The position numbers and the translations under genes were made by a program. From Diphasiastrum complanatum (Eukaryota; Streptophyta; Lycopodiopsida; Lycopodiales; Lycopodiaceae): DNA of 64,000 bases. The notes beneath the pieces are model-generated. The model was not told where the DNA came from and did not search any database. It worked only from the letters and a program-made list of their open reading frames with translations. The DNA lies in assembly GCA_029204225.1 (NCBI GenBank), contig CM055106.1, forward strand, positions 10,954,539 to 11,018,538. The letters run 5' to 3'. This document shows, piece by piece, positions 23,062 through 34,053 of the stretch. Each line of letters starts with the position of its first letter. Within the stretch, counting starts at the first letter, position 1.

Positions 23062-25137
23062 GTAGACAGAGGAGCGGTAGAAGAAGAGGGCACCATTGCC
23101 TTAGCTGCTGCAAGAAGAACAGACGTGCCTGTAGCACTAGCCTTGGATTTGGAATGCAGGTCACGTTTAAATACTATGAGGCAAGGATCATCCGAAGAAG
23201 GCCTCTTGATTCTGAGCGCAGAGGCCAAGTTGCCATTAGGGGGAAACTGCAACAACAGTCGAGAAGCACTGCGAGAGAGAAGCGAAGGTTGAGAGGAACA
23301 CACAGGAGAACCTAGCTGCTTTTGAGGAAGATCAGCCACAGGACTGACCGTAGGCAAAGGGGGAAGGCCAATTTCTTCTCCATAATCTGCCCAAAGCATA
23401 GGTAGTGGCAGAGGCATAGTAGGAGAGGGCATCAGAGGAGGTGAAGCAGGAGCTAAAGAATCAGGCAAAGAAGAAGGACCCGAGGCAGCGACTAGGGGAG
23501 CCACCAGGAGGGGGCATTCTTCCATGGAAGAGGTTTATGGCATAGGAGAGTGTGAAAGAGGCAAGAGAGGAGCAAGTGTGTCTGACACATGGAACAGAGA
23601 GGGAACGAGCACAGGCGTAGAATCAGAGCGAGAGGAAGGAAGAACCAGAGATGGGACACCAGACGAGACGGGAAGTGGAGTAGCGAGCAAAGGAGCAGAA
23701 TTCATAGTCGTAGAGGGCCCGCACGATGGGGAGCACGCCTGGCAGGAAGAGGGCTAGAAGCCACAACATGGCCGAGCCGGCAACAGCGATAACAGGAGTC
23801 AGAAAGGCCTTTGAAAAAGGCTTGCTGGTGGTACACACAGCCCATACAGCAAAATTGTAGCTACTCAACCACAGAATCAGCCAGCTTACAGAGCACACAT
23901 GCTCGCACATGAGGTGAAGGGTTATGGGGCCGAGCAGGCTGAATCAGAAGGACTTTGCCCAAGCTTTCCCACACCATAGGCAATGCAGGCACCAGCTTTG
24001 GAGGGAAGAAAAGGACCTCAACCCACACAGGATCGTCCCACTGCGAATTATCTTCGATAGAGAAGGAATCCGTATACCGGGTAACATACACCGAATTGCC
24101 ACAAAAAAATAAGGCCCATTAGCAAGCACAACATCAACCTCCTGAGCATTGCTAAGTTGGAAGAGGTAGAAACCCTTGCCTAAAGCATGAGATCCCTGTA
24201 CCCGAACATTGAGTTTTCCCCACTGTTGCTTCACAAACTTCTTAACATCCTCAACAAAGGGAGATTTTCCCATGAAGTAAACTACCACAGAGTGATCAGC
24301 AAGATAAGAAAGATAGCTGGTGAATTGAAAAGAATGAAATTGAAAGGAGCGAGCTTTTAAATCATCTGATCCAGGAGAGGCAGCGTGTCTCCAAGCAAAT
24401 CGACCAGCTGCACCAACTTGAGCAGCACCATCAGCTGATGCTTGTCCGGAAACTGAGACGCATGGTGAAGTAGTTGACGGTATACCTCCTATACATGCTT
24501 GCACATAGGAGGGCACCCACGGCGACTACCATTCTTCCCTATCAGCATTGAAGACACCAACTGAGGAATAGGACGTGCTTGAGGCACCTGCCGAGCTGCT
24601 TGAGGAGGCTGCACACGACGCTCCAGGAGCGCAGCTCGCCGACAAACTAGCTTGCTACGAGGAGAGGCCTGACGTGGAGGAACCAGAGCTTTCCATGACA
24701 ACGCCAGAAAAATGAGTGGGGACTCCCTCCTAAGTAACAAAGAGAAGGCCAGCATCCGACAAAGCTGGCAGCAAAGCAGCAGAAGGCAAAGGAAGCAAAG
24801 AAGAGGATGACAAGTGAGGAGCGGGCTCCACCGTAGAAGAGGAGGAGGGCGGTGGAAAAAGCTGCAGTGAAGGGGGGGGGGGGGGGGGGGGGGGGAAACG
24901 GTTGAGGAGTATCAGACAGAGAAGGCAACAAAGATTGCAAGAGAGGAGGAAGCGCAAGCAAAGGAGGAGTGCAAGCAAGTACATGGAAGGACGAGAAAAC
25001 ACCAAGGGAGGCAACAGAAAGAGCAGAAGAAGAAGGAAGAAGCAAATACGAGCGGGCAGGAGGCCGTCTACACACCTAGTAGAAGACTCAGCAAGGCAAA
25101 CAGACAACAACGCAAGGGAGGAGAGGGGGGGGAGCAA
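23058..25137 (-). pseudogene. LINE ORF1 (DUF4283-type nucleic-acid-binding protein)
   Basis: The minus-strand frame 24516-23944 carries a DUF4283-like domain as found in plant LINE ORF1 proteins (DHSVVVYFMGKSPFVEDVKK, KGFYLFQLSNAQEVDVVLAN, YFFVAIRCMLPG). It is followed by a cysteine-rich stretch (HVRACVLCKLAD) in the position of the usual zinc knuckle, which is broken by a stop. The segment 23525-23058 is a proline/serine-rich C-terminal part. Upstream of the domain (25137-24520) frames are interrupted and include a 25-base cytosine run. ORF1 would bind element RNA; here frameshifts split it into at least three pieces. The start is uncertain. Confidence 0.75.
24871..24895. repeat. 25-base homopolymer G run
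   Basis: An uninterrupted run of 25 G on the plus strand (C on the LINE sense strand) encodes a polyproline stretch in the ORF1 leader. Such a run is prone to length change and sequencing error, so the frame breaks beside it may not be real. Confidence 0.95.
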
Positions 25138-25263
25138 TTGTGATCTACATCACCCTCCAACGCAGAGAGGCGGCCATCGTCTGCTGACAAACCATCTAGA
25201 GTCTCAACCTCCATCATCATCGCCATCGCAACTTCCGTCGCTATTATATCTTTTTGGATTAAA

Positions 25264-25276
25264 TGAGTACTTGTTT
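25264..25276. repeat. LINE target-site duplication, right copy
   Basis: This is an exact copy of the 13 bases at 19238-19250. It marks the 5' end of the LINE and shows that the insertion is not truncated. Confidence 0.85.
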
Positions 25277-26580
25277 GACAGGTCCATCTGATTAAGGATA
25301 ATGATTTTCTAGGTTAATATTGAAAGTTAAAAAACTCTTCATGTAATTTTTTCCTATTTTGAGGGGCTTCTAAGGATATAGAAGTAGTTTAAGAAGGGCA
25401 GTTTCTATTGCCATGACCAATATACAAGATTCAATATACTCCTAGTCTTGAATACACAATACTTCAGTAAACCGAGCTGTTAGTTATACTGTTGTACTGG
25501 ACCTGCCCGAAAATAACTCATATTCTTGTAAAAGCCAACACACTAAATGGATTTAGTATAAGGAAAACAAACAAGGCATGCATAGGCAATAAGTCAAAAA
25601 GAGTAATTGTTTTCTAATTGAAAGTAACATTACAAATTTTTTGAGATGTTCAAAGAATTGCATTACCTACTGAGGTTTTGACTAATCTGTAACACAAAGG
25701 TTTATGAAGTATCAATACATATGTGATCATAACAAATGTCTTGTTCTACAAGTGCCAAAGTCATCATCAAAGAATAAGAACATATGTAAAAAAAGAATTG
25801 CTTTTGAGATTAGTATACGTTGCAAGTACACAACTTACATCTCCTTCTAGAGTTTTTTGAGTTGGCATATGTAGAATTCACACTATCTTCATCGAGTGTC
25901 AATCCATTATACACTTATATCTATCGAGCGGACAATATAGTTTAACATTTCTTTTACACCAAAAGTAGATACTAGTAACAACAAAACTCTGTAAAACCAT
26001 TGTTTTTCAACTTATGCAAGGAACATGGATACTATGTTAATTCACATGTAACAATGAAGAGATTTTTTAGCTTATCAATAGCTAATAACCATATATATAT
26101 CAAGTGTTAATCAAAATTATACAAATCTTCCACATATGTTGAGGAAACAATAATAACAAAATTTTCCAAAGATATTGCGATTTATTTCACAAAATAGACA
26201 TAGATACAACAAAATTTACTACCATAATCTTTATTGGCGATGCCATCCTTTGGCGTACCAAGAGTACATAACCACATCATTATCAAATGTTAATGTCAAG
26301 TTGTACAAGCCTTTTGCAGATGTACAACAAGAAAGATGTTTGCAAATTTTATTCGAAAGAGCATAAACTAAGATAACACACCTCTATATCTTCATCCTAC
26401 GTGAGATGACCAAAAACATGTTCCACTGTATACATAATGACTACAATGTCCATTACAATTCTTTAAAAAAAAAAACTAATAAGTAGAAGTTTTACACAAC
26501 TAAAATGCAAGGTATCAATTTCCTACGAAAACTTTCCATAACAATTTTATACACCAAGTTACTAGTTTGTTTTGTTTGTT
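25277..26580. other. AT-rich non-coding stretch to the right of the LINE
   Basis: Before the LINE arrived this was continuous with the AT-rich repeat ending at 19250. No coding domain or RNA gene is recognised. It has no visible counterpart next to the second copy at 46430-47900. Confidence 0.5.
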
Positions 26581-26756
26581 TTTGCATACATGATTAAGCA
26601 ACTACTGGTTGTTATATACAACACATATATAATCTAGCAATGCCATTTATGCAGCTACGTTGCTTAGATGTCACTACATATCATTCGAACCAACTCAAGT
26701 CTACATGTTTCCTGAGATGATCAATTCTACCCATACACCCTCCACTATGACGGACA
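26581..26756 (-). repeat. Short interspersed repeat, copy 1 (SINE-like)
   Basis: The minus strand contains GGTTCGAATGA, close to a polymerase III B box, and TAGTGGAGGGTGTATGGGTAGA upstream in the place of an A box. A diverged relative in the same orientation lies at 41602-41770, sharing the segments around TTTTGCATAC, TATACAACA.ATATA, GATGTCACTA and TCTACCCATACA. The relationship between two copies and the box-like motifs suggests a tRNA-derived SINE, but both copies are old and no target duplication was found. Confidence 0.45.
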
Positions 26757-27019
26757 AGTATATCTATGTTTGAAAGTTTAGATAGATCTTAGATTCAGTG
26801 GTGACATAACAATGATCCAACATTAACACACTTTTTTCTCCTCCATTCTTGTCCATGTGTAAACTCCAATCCAAGCTAACATATTTACTTAAAAATTTAT
26901 GCTCCAAAATTAACCACCTTTTCATGTGATGTAGAGGTTTAACATTATAATGAAACTGGTTGAATAAGCCTTACAACGCCTTGATACTTCACATCATGTA
27001 TAATGGACTAGAAAATATC

Positions 27020-27302
27020 TATTTAATAAAAGCAATTTATAATGAAATAATGATAGGATGTGATTAATTATAACCACACATCAAGTAAAATGTATTGCAA
27101 ACATATCTCTTTAAAATAAAGTTTCACACATAAATGTCATTAGTAGATAATGTCTTTATTTAAAAGCAATTTGTAATAAAATAATGATAGGATGAGTGAT
27201 TAATTATCAAAAATATTAATAACCACACATCCTCAAGTAAAACGTATTGTAAACATTTCTCTCTAAAATAAAGTTAAGCACATACATGTCATTAGAAGAC
27301 AA
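27020..27302. repeat. Tandem duplication, two units of about 135-145 bp
   Basis: The unit at 27020-27152 (AGCAATTTATAATGAAATAATG through TAAATGTCATTAGTAGA) is repeated at 27156-27302 with substitutions and small indels. The sequence around it (26757-28080) is AT-rich and holds no recognised gene. Confidence 0.75.
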
Positions 27303-28135
27303 AATTTACCATTCCATCGAAACTTCCACATGAAATTCTATCCACAAAAAAGCTTAGTTTTCATAGTTCAAAATTAGTTCAAAGTTACAAGCAACTATAT
27401 TAGCAAAAAAGAAAGGCTTTTTTATTTATATACTAAAACTCAATTTCACCCTTTCATTTACACATCATTCCACAATGATATTCATGCACATGCCTAACAA
27501 TCCTCCTTAGAACTCTCTCTTCGTAAATCCCTAGCCATAATTTTTGTTTGGAGATTTTTCTCTCTCACCAACCATCCCTATTTTGAGATGGAAAATCATC
27601 TACCCCGGAAAATCTCTTCCCCCTTTTATCCTCGCTTTGAGATGAGAAATCATCTTAACTTTTAATAGTTATGAGTTAAAACGCATGAGAACAGGCTACA
27701 CATGGGGAACAAGGGAAACGTAAAGTAAAAATAATGGCCAGGGATTTATATACGTCGATGGATTTATGTACGTTGAAACTTCAGAATGGGATCTTCTCCC
27801 CTTATACATGAGGTCAAGTTCAACCTCCCCCAACAAATGAAGACCGACAAAGCTAGCTTAGGCTATATCATTCATCTCTTACGTGTATGCACATTTACCT
27901 TGCCTACTCTTGTTATCATGCTTATTTTTTCTTAGATCTTGCATGTTTATATATGAATACCCACTACGAAATTGGCAAAACGCATATGGAAATTTATCAA
28001 AACGTATCGTTATTTCGCAATACCCTTACCATAGTATCATATCTACGAACGCGGTAGTTTTAAGAACACGAACGATTAGTGACATGAAAAGACTTTACTT
28101 TCTTTAAACTATATTGCCTGCAACGTGTGTGTTCT

Positions 28136-29071
28136 CTAGAACAAGTGGTGCTTCTTTTCACCCTCAGCCTCCTTGGCATCCTTTTTCTCATGATGCTCAT
28201 GAAAGACATAACCACCAGCTCCGACGGCTCCCGCTGCAGCAATTTCTTCTTCGATTTTATGCCTGTGAGCATGCTCCGGATCTTTCTTTGCTTCATGTTT
28301 TTCGTACTGGATCAAATGCACGGTATTAGATCTAACATTGCTAAACTGAAAAAATGACTCTTATTTGCCAACTTAAATCCTACCACTTTTTGATGAAAAA
28401 CGAACATATGCGCATGAGTACATGACAATGTCAGATAGTTTCAATCCATCCAGAAGTTAGTCTTCTCTAAACTCAGCAATCTAAGAGAGGAAATTAATTT
28501 GCAAAGACACTGATTCAAAAACCTATCCATTCAGAAACTGTGAATCTAGCATTTTCTAAGTACGTCGTTCGAATAGGAAACATAAAACGACCTTTCTAAG
28601 GCTTCCTGACACAGCTCATACATTTTAATCACGTTTGAATTGAACGAGAATGCTAATTTAAGAGCGTTAAGTGTTCCTACATCAAACACTTATACCGATC
28701 CGAAACGCTCTAATTACAGATCACTGCATCCCACATACTATACGTTGAAAACGACATTCATCACAGGCGCGAGAAAAAATAATCAAAAACTAAGGCAAAG
28801 ATCTGCGAGCATCACATCCTTTACGACGAATCTCAGCACTCACCAGAGCGTAAGCTCCTGCAGCTAAGGCTGCACCTTCACCCAGGTGCTCATAGCGTTT
28901 GTGCTCCTTCACCTCCTGACGAGCCGTGGTGACTCCGTCTTCAGTCTGCCCCACAGTATCAACCTCAGTGGTCTGAACAATCACAGATCCATCCTCAGCA
29001 TACTGAGGCTCTTCTTCCACCTTCTTATGGTGGTGAAACAAATGCAGGCCACGGTCATGCTCTCCAGACAT
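28136..29071 (-). CDS. ASR: ASR (abscisic acid, stress and ripening) protein, two exons
   Basis: Exon 1 runs 29071-28844 and exon 2 28306-28136; the 537-bp intron has GT (CTG|GTGAGT) and AG (ATCCAG|TACGAA) ends in phase 0. The product is 132 residues, normal for this family. It has an N-terminal His-rich zinc-binding segment (HLFHHHKK), a variable acidic middle, and the ABA/WDS domain from about residue 55 to the end, including [37 protein letters not shown] and FHEHHEKK, ending KKHHLF. ASR proteins are small, hydrophilic, largely unfolded proteins that bind zinc, act as chaperone-like protectants in the cytosol and can bind DNA in the nucleus; they are induced by drought and ABA. This is known of the family. 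The frame is intact with no stop, and the splice site location matches the conserved ASR intron position. It stands alone, with retroelements on both sides. Confidence 0.95.
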
Positions 29072-29236
29072 TATATTATAATGCTATAGTCTATCACAAA
29101 CACTCGAAGAAAGCAGCAGCAAATCCTTCCTTCCTTCCCTTGAGGCTACGCAGATCGATGACAGAAAAACAAATGCAAATCTGCAGATCTAACAAAATCC
29201 TCTGACTGCGTTGTGAAGAAGAAGGCATCAACAGAT

Positions 29237-29250
29237 GCATATATATATGG
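29237..29250 (-). promoter_or_regulatory. TATA box of the ASR gene
   Basis: On the minus strand CCATATATATATGC lies about 170 bases upstream of the ATG at 29071, a usual distance for a plant TATA box with a 5' leader of about 130-140 bases. Transcription start is inferred, not seen. Confidence 0.6.
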
Positions 29251-29307
29251 ATAAGCGATGGGGATAATGTCACCCCGTGCTTTAACTGCGCATCACTTGG
29301 ATGCTTG

Positions 29308-29315
29308 CCACGTGG
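29308..29315 (-). promoter_or_regulatory. G-box / ABRE-like element upstream of ASR
   Basis: The palindrome CCACGTGG lies about 60 bases upstream of the TATA box. CACGTG with an ACGT core is bound by bZIP factors of the ABF/AREB type in ABA-responsive promoters, which fits an ASR gene. Confidence 0.6.
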
Positions 29316-29491
29316 TACAGGCACACCGATTTCTTTTACAGGGTTAATATGTGGCATAATCGTAACGTTCATGACCAAATCTAACGGTGCTTCTAAGATA
29401 CTGGGTATCGACCGAAAACAAGTGTAATTTAGACGCGTATCGAAAAAAGAGGTGAGATGACGCGCACTTGGGTTTGATGAATAAAACGACG

Positions 29492-29499
29492 ACACGTGG
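29492..29499 (-). promoter_or_regulatory. Second ACGTG-type element upstream of ASR
   Basis: ACACGTGG (minus strand CCACGTGT) is a second ABRE-type core about 180 bases further upstream. Functional ABA responses usually need two such elements or one plus a coupling element. Confidence 0.5.
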
Positions 29500-29529
29500 T
29501 CTGAGGCGTGGTTGGCTAGCACAAATGCA

Positions 29530-31309
29530 CGGCTTTACAGTTTAAAACTATAAAGTTTATATTGGGCCCCCCTGCCTCACTTACTAAAAGCGCCTTGAAA
29601 AGCATTATTGGTTTATGGCATGGCCCCCATGTGGCTCAAAGTCACCGTATTAACTGTTGCAATTTGTGCCAATAGTAGCGGCTGTTGAAATTTGTGCCAA
29701 TACTAATACCATCTGATTCTGATGCGTAAAGTATAGAGTAAGGCCCACATCTGAGGGGCCGTCTCAGTTAGGAGGAAGCCCACGACGGGTAGCTCGCCAC
29801 CTTTGGGTGTCTCACAATAGGGCCGACCTGAGGTAGTAGGGGTTCCTCGACATAAAGTCACTCTTGGAAAATTGTGAAGTTGATTTTTATATTATTTTTA
29901 GTAAAGTTAAAAAAATTTCACATATTTTATTTTATAGTAAACAAACCTTACACATTTGTAAAGTCCATATACTTATGTCTATCTCTAAACATAATTATGC
30001 GGTCTAAGTGTTCCTGAAAATACATTGAAGACTTTTCAACCGTGATTTATTCAATGGAAAAAAATGTATTTGTAAACAGAGGAGGAACGGACTGTTCCTA
30101 ATTGTAAAGATACTAAAGTTAAAGGAATTTTACAATTTCATAAGCTTCATTCATACTAAAACTAAAAAAAGGGGTTAATTCTTTTTTTAGAGCTCTATGC
30201 CTAGGTAGTAGGAAGGGCCTTCTTCCTCACATGTAAATTTTAAACATTGAACAACAAAATAATCCCTCATTTTTTGGACAAAAAGACAAAACTACACCCA
30301 CATATTGAGGTGCATACGCCAACTTAGTGCATTGCAATACATTGTGAAGTGCACATTTGGAGCTTAGCATTTTTTTTAGTTTTGCATTGAGCACTAAGTT
30401 ATAGTGGTCATATACTTCATGAGTTTCAACAAAAAAGAAAAAAAAGCCCCTTCATTTAAATTTTATAAATTGCAATAAAGCATTTTTCCTTTTTTTTTAA
30501 AATTTAATGATTCATTGACTATGAACTTTGAAGTGTAGGGCAAACCTTGTCGTGATCTTTTGATCACCTTGTTTAAGCTTGTAGACTTTTGGAAATTGTT
30601 GCTTTCCAAATAATCCAACTTAAAACTCTTCTCCATCATACTCATGTAGCTTATAATTCTTAGTGCTTAGTTTTCCAAAAAATGTTAACATGAATTATTT
30701 CCTTGTGATGTGGCCCTCTTTAAGTAGAACAGTATGAGCTTATATATTGATCTTGCATTGTTTAGACTTAAAAGAAAAATGGTCAATATAAGATAATAGA
30801 TTATAGTCAAAATGGACAACCTTGCGAGAAAGGTTATAAGTTGTACAAAACAAAGGGGGTAGGAGGGCTAGCAATTGGTCATTGGAAAGTATTCTTTGAA
30901 CTTCAATAAAACGTCCAAGACAACTATTAACTGGTCGAAGACCGCTAGATAGACCCCAAAATAAGGCACAAGGGTTTGCACCCATATAACGTATACTGAT
31001 TTTCATGATAATGATAGTTTCATGGCATGTGCAATTCATGCACTAAAAAGTTGCAATCAATGGGTGTTGCCATTAACAATTGACCATTGCATTGTGTTAA
31101 GCAATTTACAATATATTCATTCTTTAGAGATGCCACACAGAGAAACTATGAATAGGATGTGTGTCAAAAATCACCAATGGGAATGGCTTAGTTTTATGAG
31201 TAGAATATTCCAAGGCCAAAGTAAAAAAGAGAGACATTACTTCAAACTTTTTGATTGATAGAACAAGGCATCATTGCAAATGTTGTTCGAAGAATACATT
31301 TACTTGTGG
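29530..31309. other. AT-rich intergenic stretch; no clear gene
   Basis: Nothing in this stretch could be assigned firmly. A plus-strand frame at 31022-31258 (MACAIHALKSCNQWVLPLTI, then NHQWEWLSFMSRI) has a distant resemblance to the gypsy RNase H region (xIHALKxW...TDH, W..F), but the match is weak. Confidence 0.35.
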
Positions 31310-33470
31310 AGATCATATGCACAACATATCCTCCATCATCTGGTTGGTCCTTTTTGTTTGACCGTCTGATTCCGGATGATTTGTAGAACTCATACTTAAA
31401 GTCGTTTCCAACTTTTCAAATACTGCTTGCCAAAAATTCTCAGTGAATTTTGGGTCACGGTCATTGACAATATCGCAAGGCAGCCCGTATAGTCAAAAAA
31501 CCTTCTCAACAAAAAGTTGAGCTAGTTCTGGAGCTTTAACAGTTTTTTGTTGGGATAAATTGAGCAAACTTCGTAAGTCTGTCAACAATGACCCAAATCG
31601 AATCGTGGCTTTTCCCTGTACGTGGAAGCCGCCCACAAAATCCATAGACATACTTTCCCACTTTCTAGTAGGAATATCTAAAGGATGTAATAGGCCACTA
31701 GCTTTTAGCCTCTATGCTCTATTTAACTGGCACTTAGCACATTTAAGCACACAGGCCTCTACTTCACTTTTCATCTTAGGCCACCCAAATTGTCGTCCAA
31801 CTAAGTCAAGTGTTCTTTGTATACCCTGATGTCCTACGCATGGACTATCATGGCACTCATGCAAGATTTGGGCCCTTACTGTGTCATTCTCCGATACACA
31901 CACCTTGCCTTTACAAAACAAAATTCTGTTTTGAATACAAAATCTATTTCAGTCTTTCCTTGATTCGAGTTGGAAAGTTGTCGGTGCATTGGTTAGACCA
32001 AAAGGCAACACCAAAAATTCGTAGTGTCTAAAGCGAGTTCGAAAACCCATTTTTGGTATATCTTCTACCCTAATGTGTATCTGATGGTATCCCGATCTTA
32101 GAACTATCTTGATAAAGTACTTAGCACCACCCATATAATCTATTAGGTCGTCATCCATCTACGGCAGTGGATATCTATTCTTAACGGTAACCTTGTTCAA
32201 TTTCTTATGATCGACGCAAAACCTTATAGTCTACCCACTCCTTCTTTAGGTAATCATGTAAATGCTTACTTACCTCAGCCTCTTCTGATGCACTTCCGAT
32301 AAGGATGTTGTGCGATCGGAATTGAACCAGGTATAAGATCGATTTTATGATCAACTGCCCTTTTGGGTGATAGACCTACAGGAAGGTCTAAAAAAACATC
32401 ATTGAATTCCTGCCTAAGTTCATTATAGGCTTCAAACTCTGTAGTGTTCTCACTGGGTATATTCATGGCATTTATGTTAATTTTTTTTATCATTGCAGCA
32501 AATGAAATCATTATGAAAATATAAATAAACTTTAAAATCAGAATTCTTCATTATCATTACGTTCCTATTTAGAATAAAGATTAGCATTTTTAGTGTTAAC
32601 ACTTAAACTAGCCTTGATCTTAATCAAAGAATTCTCATGCATAAAAGATAAAGATTTTTCAACAAAATCAATTCTCGATGACTTATTCTTATCAAAATGC
32701 CATTGTTGTCTGAGAACAATATCTACATTAGCTAATGCAACAACATGGAATTCTAGTTTTTCAGAGTAATCATGTATGTGTAACTCTACATCAGGAGCAA
32801 CATAATCCATAAACTCAGAATTGCTTCCCGATGCCATTGTCACACAATACATTTTCTCACTTTTTCGGGTAGCCTAGGTTTAGCATCTGCACCAAATTTA
32901 CATTAATAAAGTTATGAGTGAATCCTGTGTCAAAAAGGACATTAACAACTTGATCTTTAACTTTACCTTTAATGCAAATAAGGTCATTAGGTCCAAAAAC
33001 TAAAGAGCTAAAGAAACATACATCCATCTTATTACTTCGAGATAGATTACTTGAGGTAGAAGCTGGTTTTTTGACGCAATCTCATGTGAGATGACCCTCG
33101 CCATTGCACTTGAAACACAGGTTCCTCTTACGAGCTTCAGCTATATCTTTGCCACCCTGATGGTTTTTAAAGTTTTTCTTGATTAGGATTGTTGGAATTG
33201 GGATGTATTTCATTAACAACTTCCCTATCCTTCCTCTTGAATTGAAAACCTTTCTTTGGCTCATTAGGCTGGTGACCCCTAGATGGCTTAGGTGTGTCAT
33301 CAAAATACTTTGCAGCCCTAATAGCATCCTCTAGGATTTTTGGATGGTTCCTACGGACATCCACTTGGTAATATTTTGGTAACCCATCAATAAACATTAA
33401 CATTTGTACCTTTGGTGGAATGTCACTATAAAGAGGATTCAAGTACTCATGAAAACTCGATCCGCTGACA
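31310..33470 (-). pseudogene. Ty3/gypsy gag-pol remnant with an internal RT/RNase H deletion
   Basis: From 5' to 3' on the minus strand: a gag segment (33470-about 33080; MLMFIDGLPKYYQVDVRR, ILEDAIRAAKYFDD) ends in a zinc knuckle CFKCNGEGHLT*DC in which an arginine codon has become TGA. An aspartic protease follows with VLFDTGFTHNFI (about 32900-32945). Reverse transcriptase begins with VDHKIDLIPGSIPI (32390-32320) and continues with [13 protein letters not shown] and [13 protein letters not shown] (32158-31949), but the first catalytic aspartate is valine ([10 protein letters not shown]). The rest of RT, including YxDD, and RNase H are missing. The frame jumps straight into the H2C2 integrase finger (ECHDSPCVGHQGIQR, CAKC; 31921-31712) and core (MDFVGG, NDRDPKF, HPESDGQT; to about 31310). 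The element is inactive. Confidence 0.85.
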
Positions 33471-33850
33471 GTTGCCATCTGTGTGTGTTTGTTGAACCGG
33501 TTGACGTGATTATTAAGTGAATCACCATTTGACATCTTGAGTGTGAAGAAATTTCTTCTTAGATGCAACTTAGAAGTCACGTCCCTCACATCATATAGTG
33601 AGCTCAGGATGTCCCATACTTCTTTTGAAATTTGAGCCTCAGATATGTGGCCAATCTGAGTGTCTGATATATTGAGAATGATAAGCGCAAAAGCTTTACA
33701 ATCCTTTAATTTCTATTTTGAGTCAGCTATGTCGTCTTCAAGCTTCACTTCGATACCTGTGACAACATCCCACAACTCATTGGCGATTAGTAAGGTCTTC
33801 ATTTTAAATTTTCACAAATAATAATTGGATCCATTCAGCTTGTCTGCGAT
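33471..33850 (-). pseudogene. Copia gag N-terminal part, fused in frame to the gypsy gag
   Basis: On the minus strand this reads LLIANELWDVVTGIEVKLED, then ALIILNISDTQIGHISEAQI, KEVWDILSSLYDVRDVTSKL and MSNGDSLNNHVNRFNKHTQM. This is a copia UBN2-type gag, closely related to the copia gag at 54100-54516 (IRDVTSKLHLRKKFFTL in both). At about 33470 the reading frame passes without a break into the gypsy gag (one open frame spans 33589-33167). A stop at about 33730 and frameshifts further upstream show decay. Confidence 0.8.
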
Positions 33851-34040
33851 GAAACCAGTTTTACTTTGAGAATCCAGCTGGAAGTTAGTTTGTCAATAAA
33901 TCGATGACTTAAGAATGATGTCGTGTATGCTACAATTGGAAATCAATTATCTGATACTGAAATTTGATACCACAAATTAATGATTAAGAGCAATTGTGCT
34001 CTGATAAGAATTTGATACTATGAAAAGTATCTAATGATGT

Positions 34041-34053
34041 GGCTCTGATACCA
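34041..34053 (-). other. Copia primer binding site (initiator Met-tRNA type)
   Basis: GGCTCTGATACCA on the plus strand is, on the minus strand, TGGTATCAGAGCC, the exact complement of the 3' end of plant initiator tRNA-Met and the standard copia primer site. The LTR end (minus strand ...TTCCAACA) abuts it directly. Confidence 0.85.

Larger units (their letters stand above)
19251..25263 (-). mobile_element. Full-length L1-type LINE retrotransposon
   Basis: The element is about 6.0 kb on the minus strand, bounded by a 13-bp direct repeat (19238-19250 and 25264-25276). Its 3' end is a short T-rich tract on the plus strand (the complement of an A tail). From 5' to 3' it holds a proline-rich, cytosine-run leader and ORF1 (25137-23058), then ORF2 with an apurinic-type endonuclease, reverse transcriptase and a C-terminal zf-RVT/CCHC-like region (23061-about 19443). 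This is the standard layout of plant L1 LINEs. It is markedly more GC-rich than the flanking AT-rich repeat. Both ORFs carry frameshifts and catalytic substitutions, so the copy cannot move on its own. Confidence 0.9.

Noticed and set aside
28790-28843. Extension of ASR exon 1 (residues after AYAL)
   Set aside because: These residues are intron translation; splicing at CTG|GTGAGT joins the conserved [10 protein letters not shown] of exon 2.
31022-31258. Gypsy RNase H on the plus strand
   Set aside because: Only a vague IHALK.W-like pattern is seen, without the neighbouring catalytic blocks; too weak to list as a gene.
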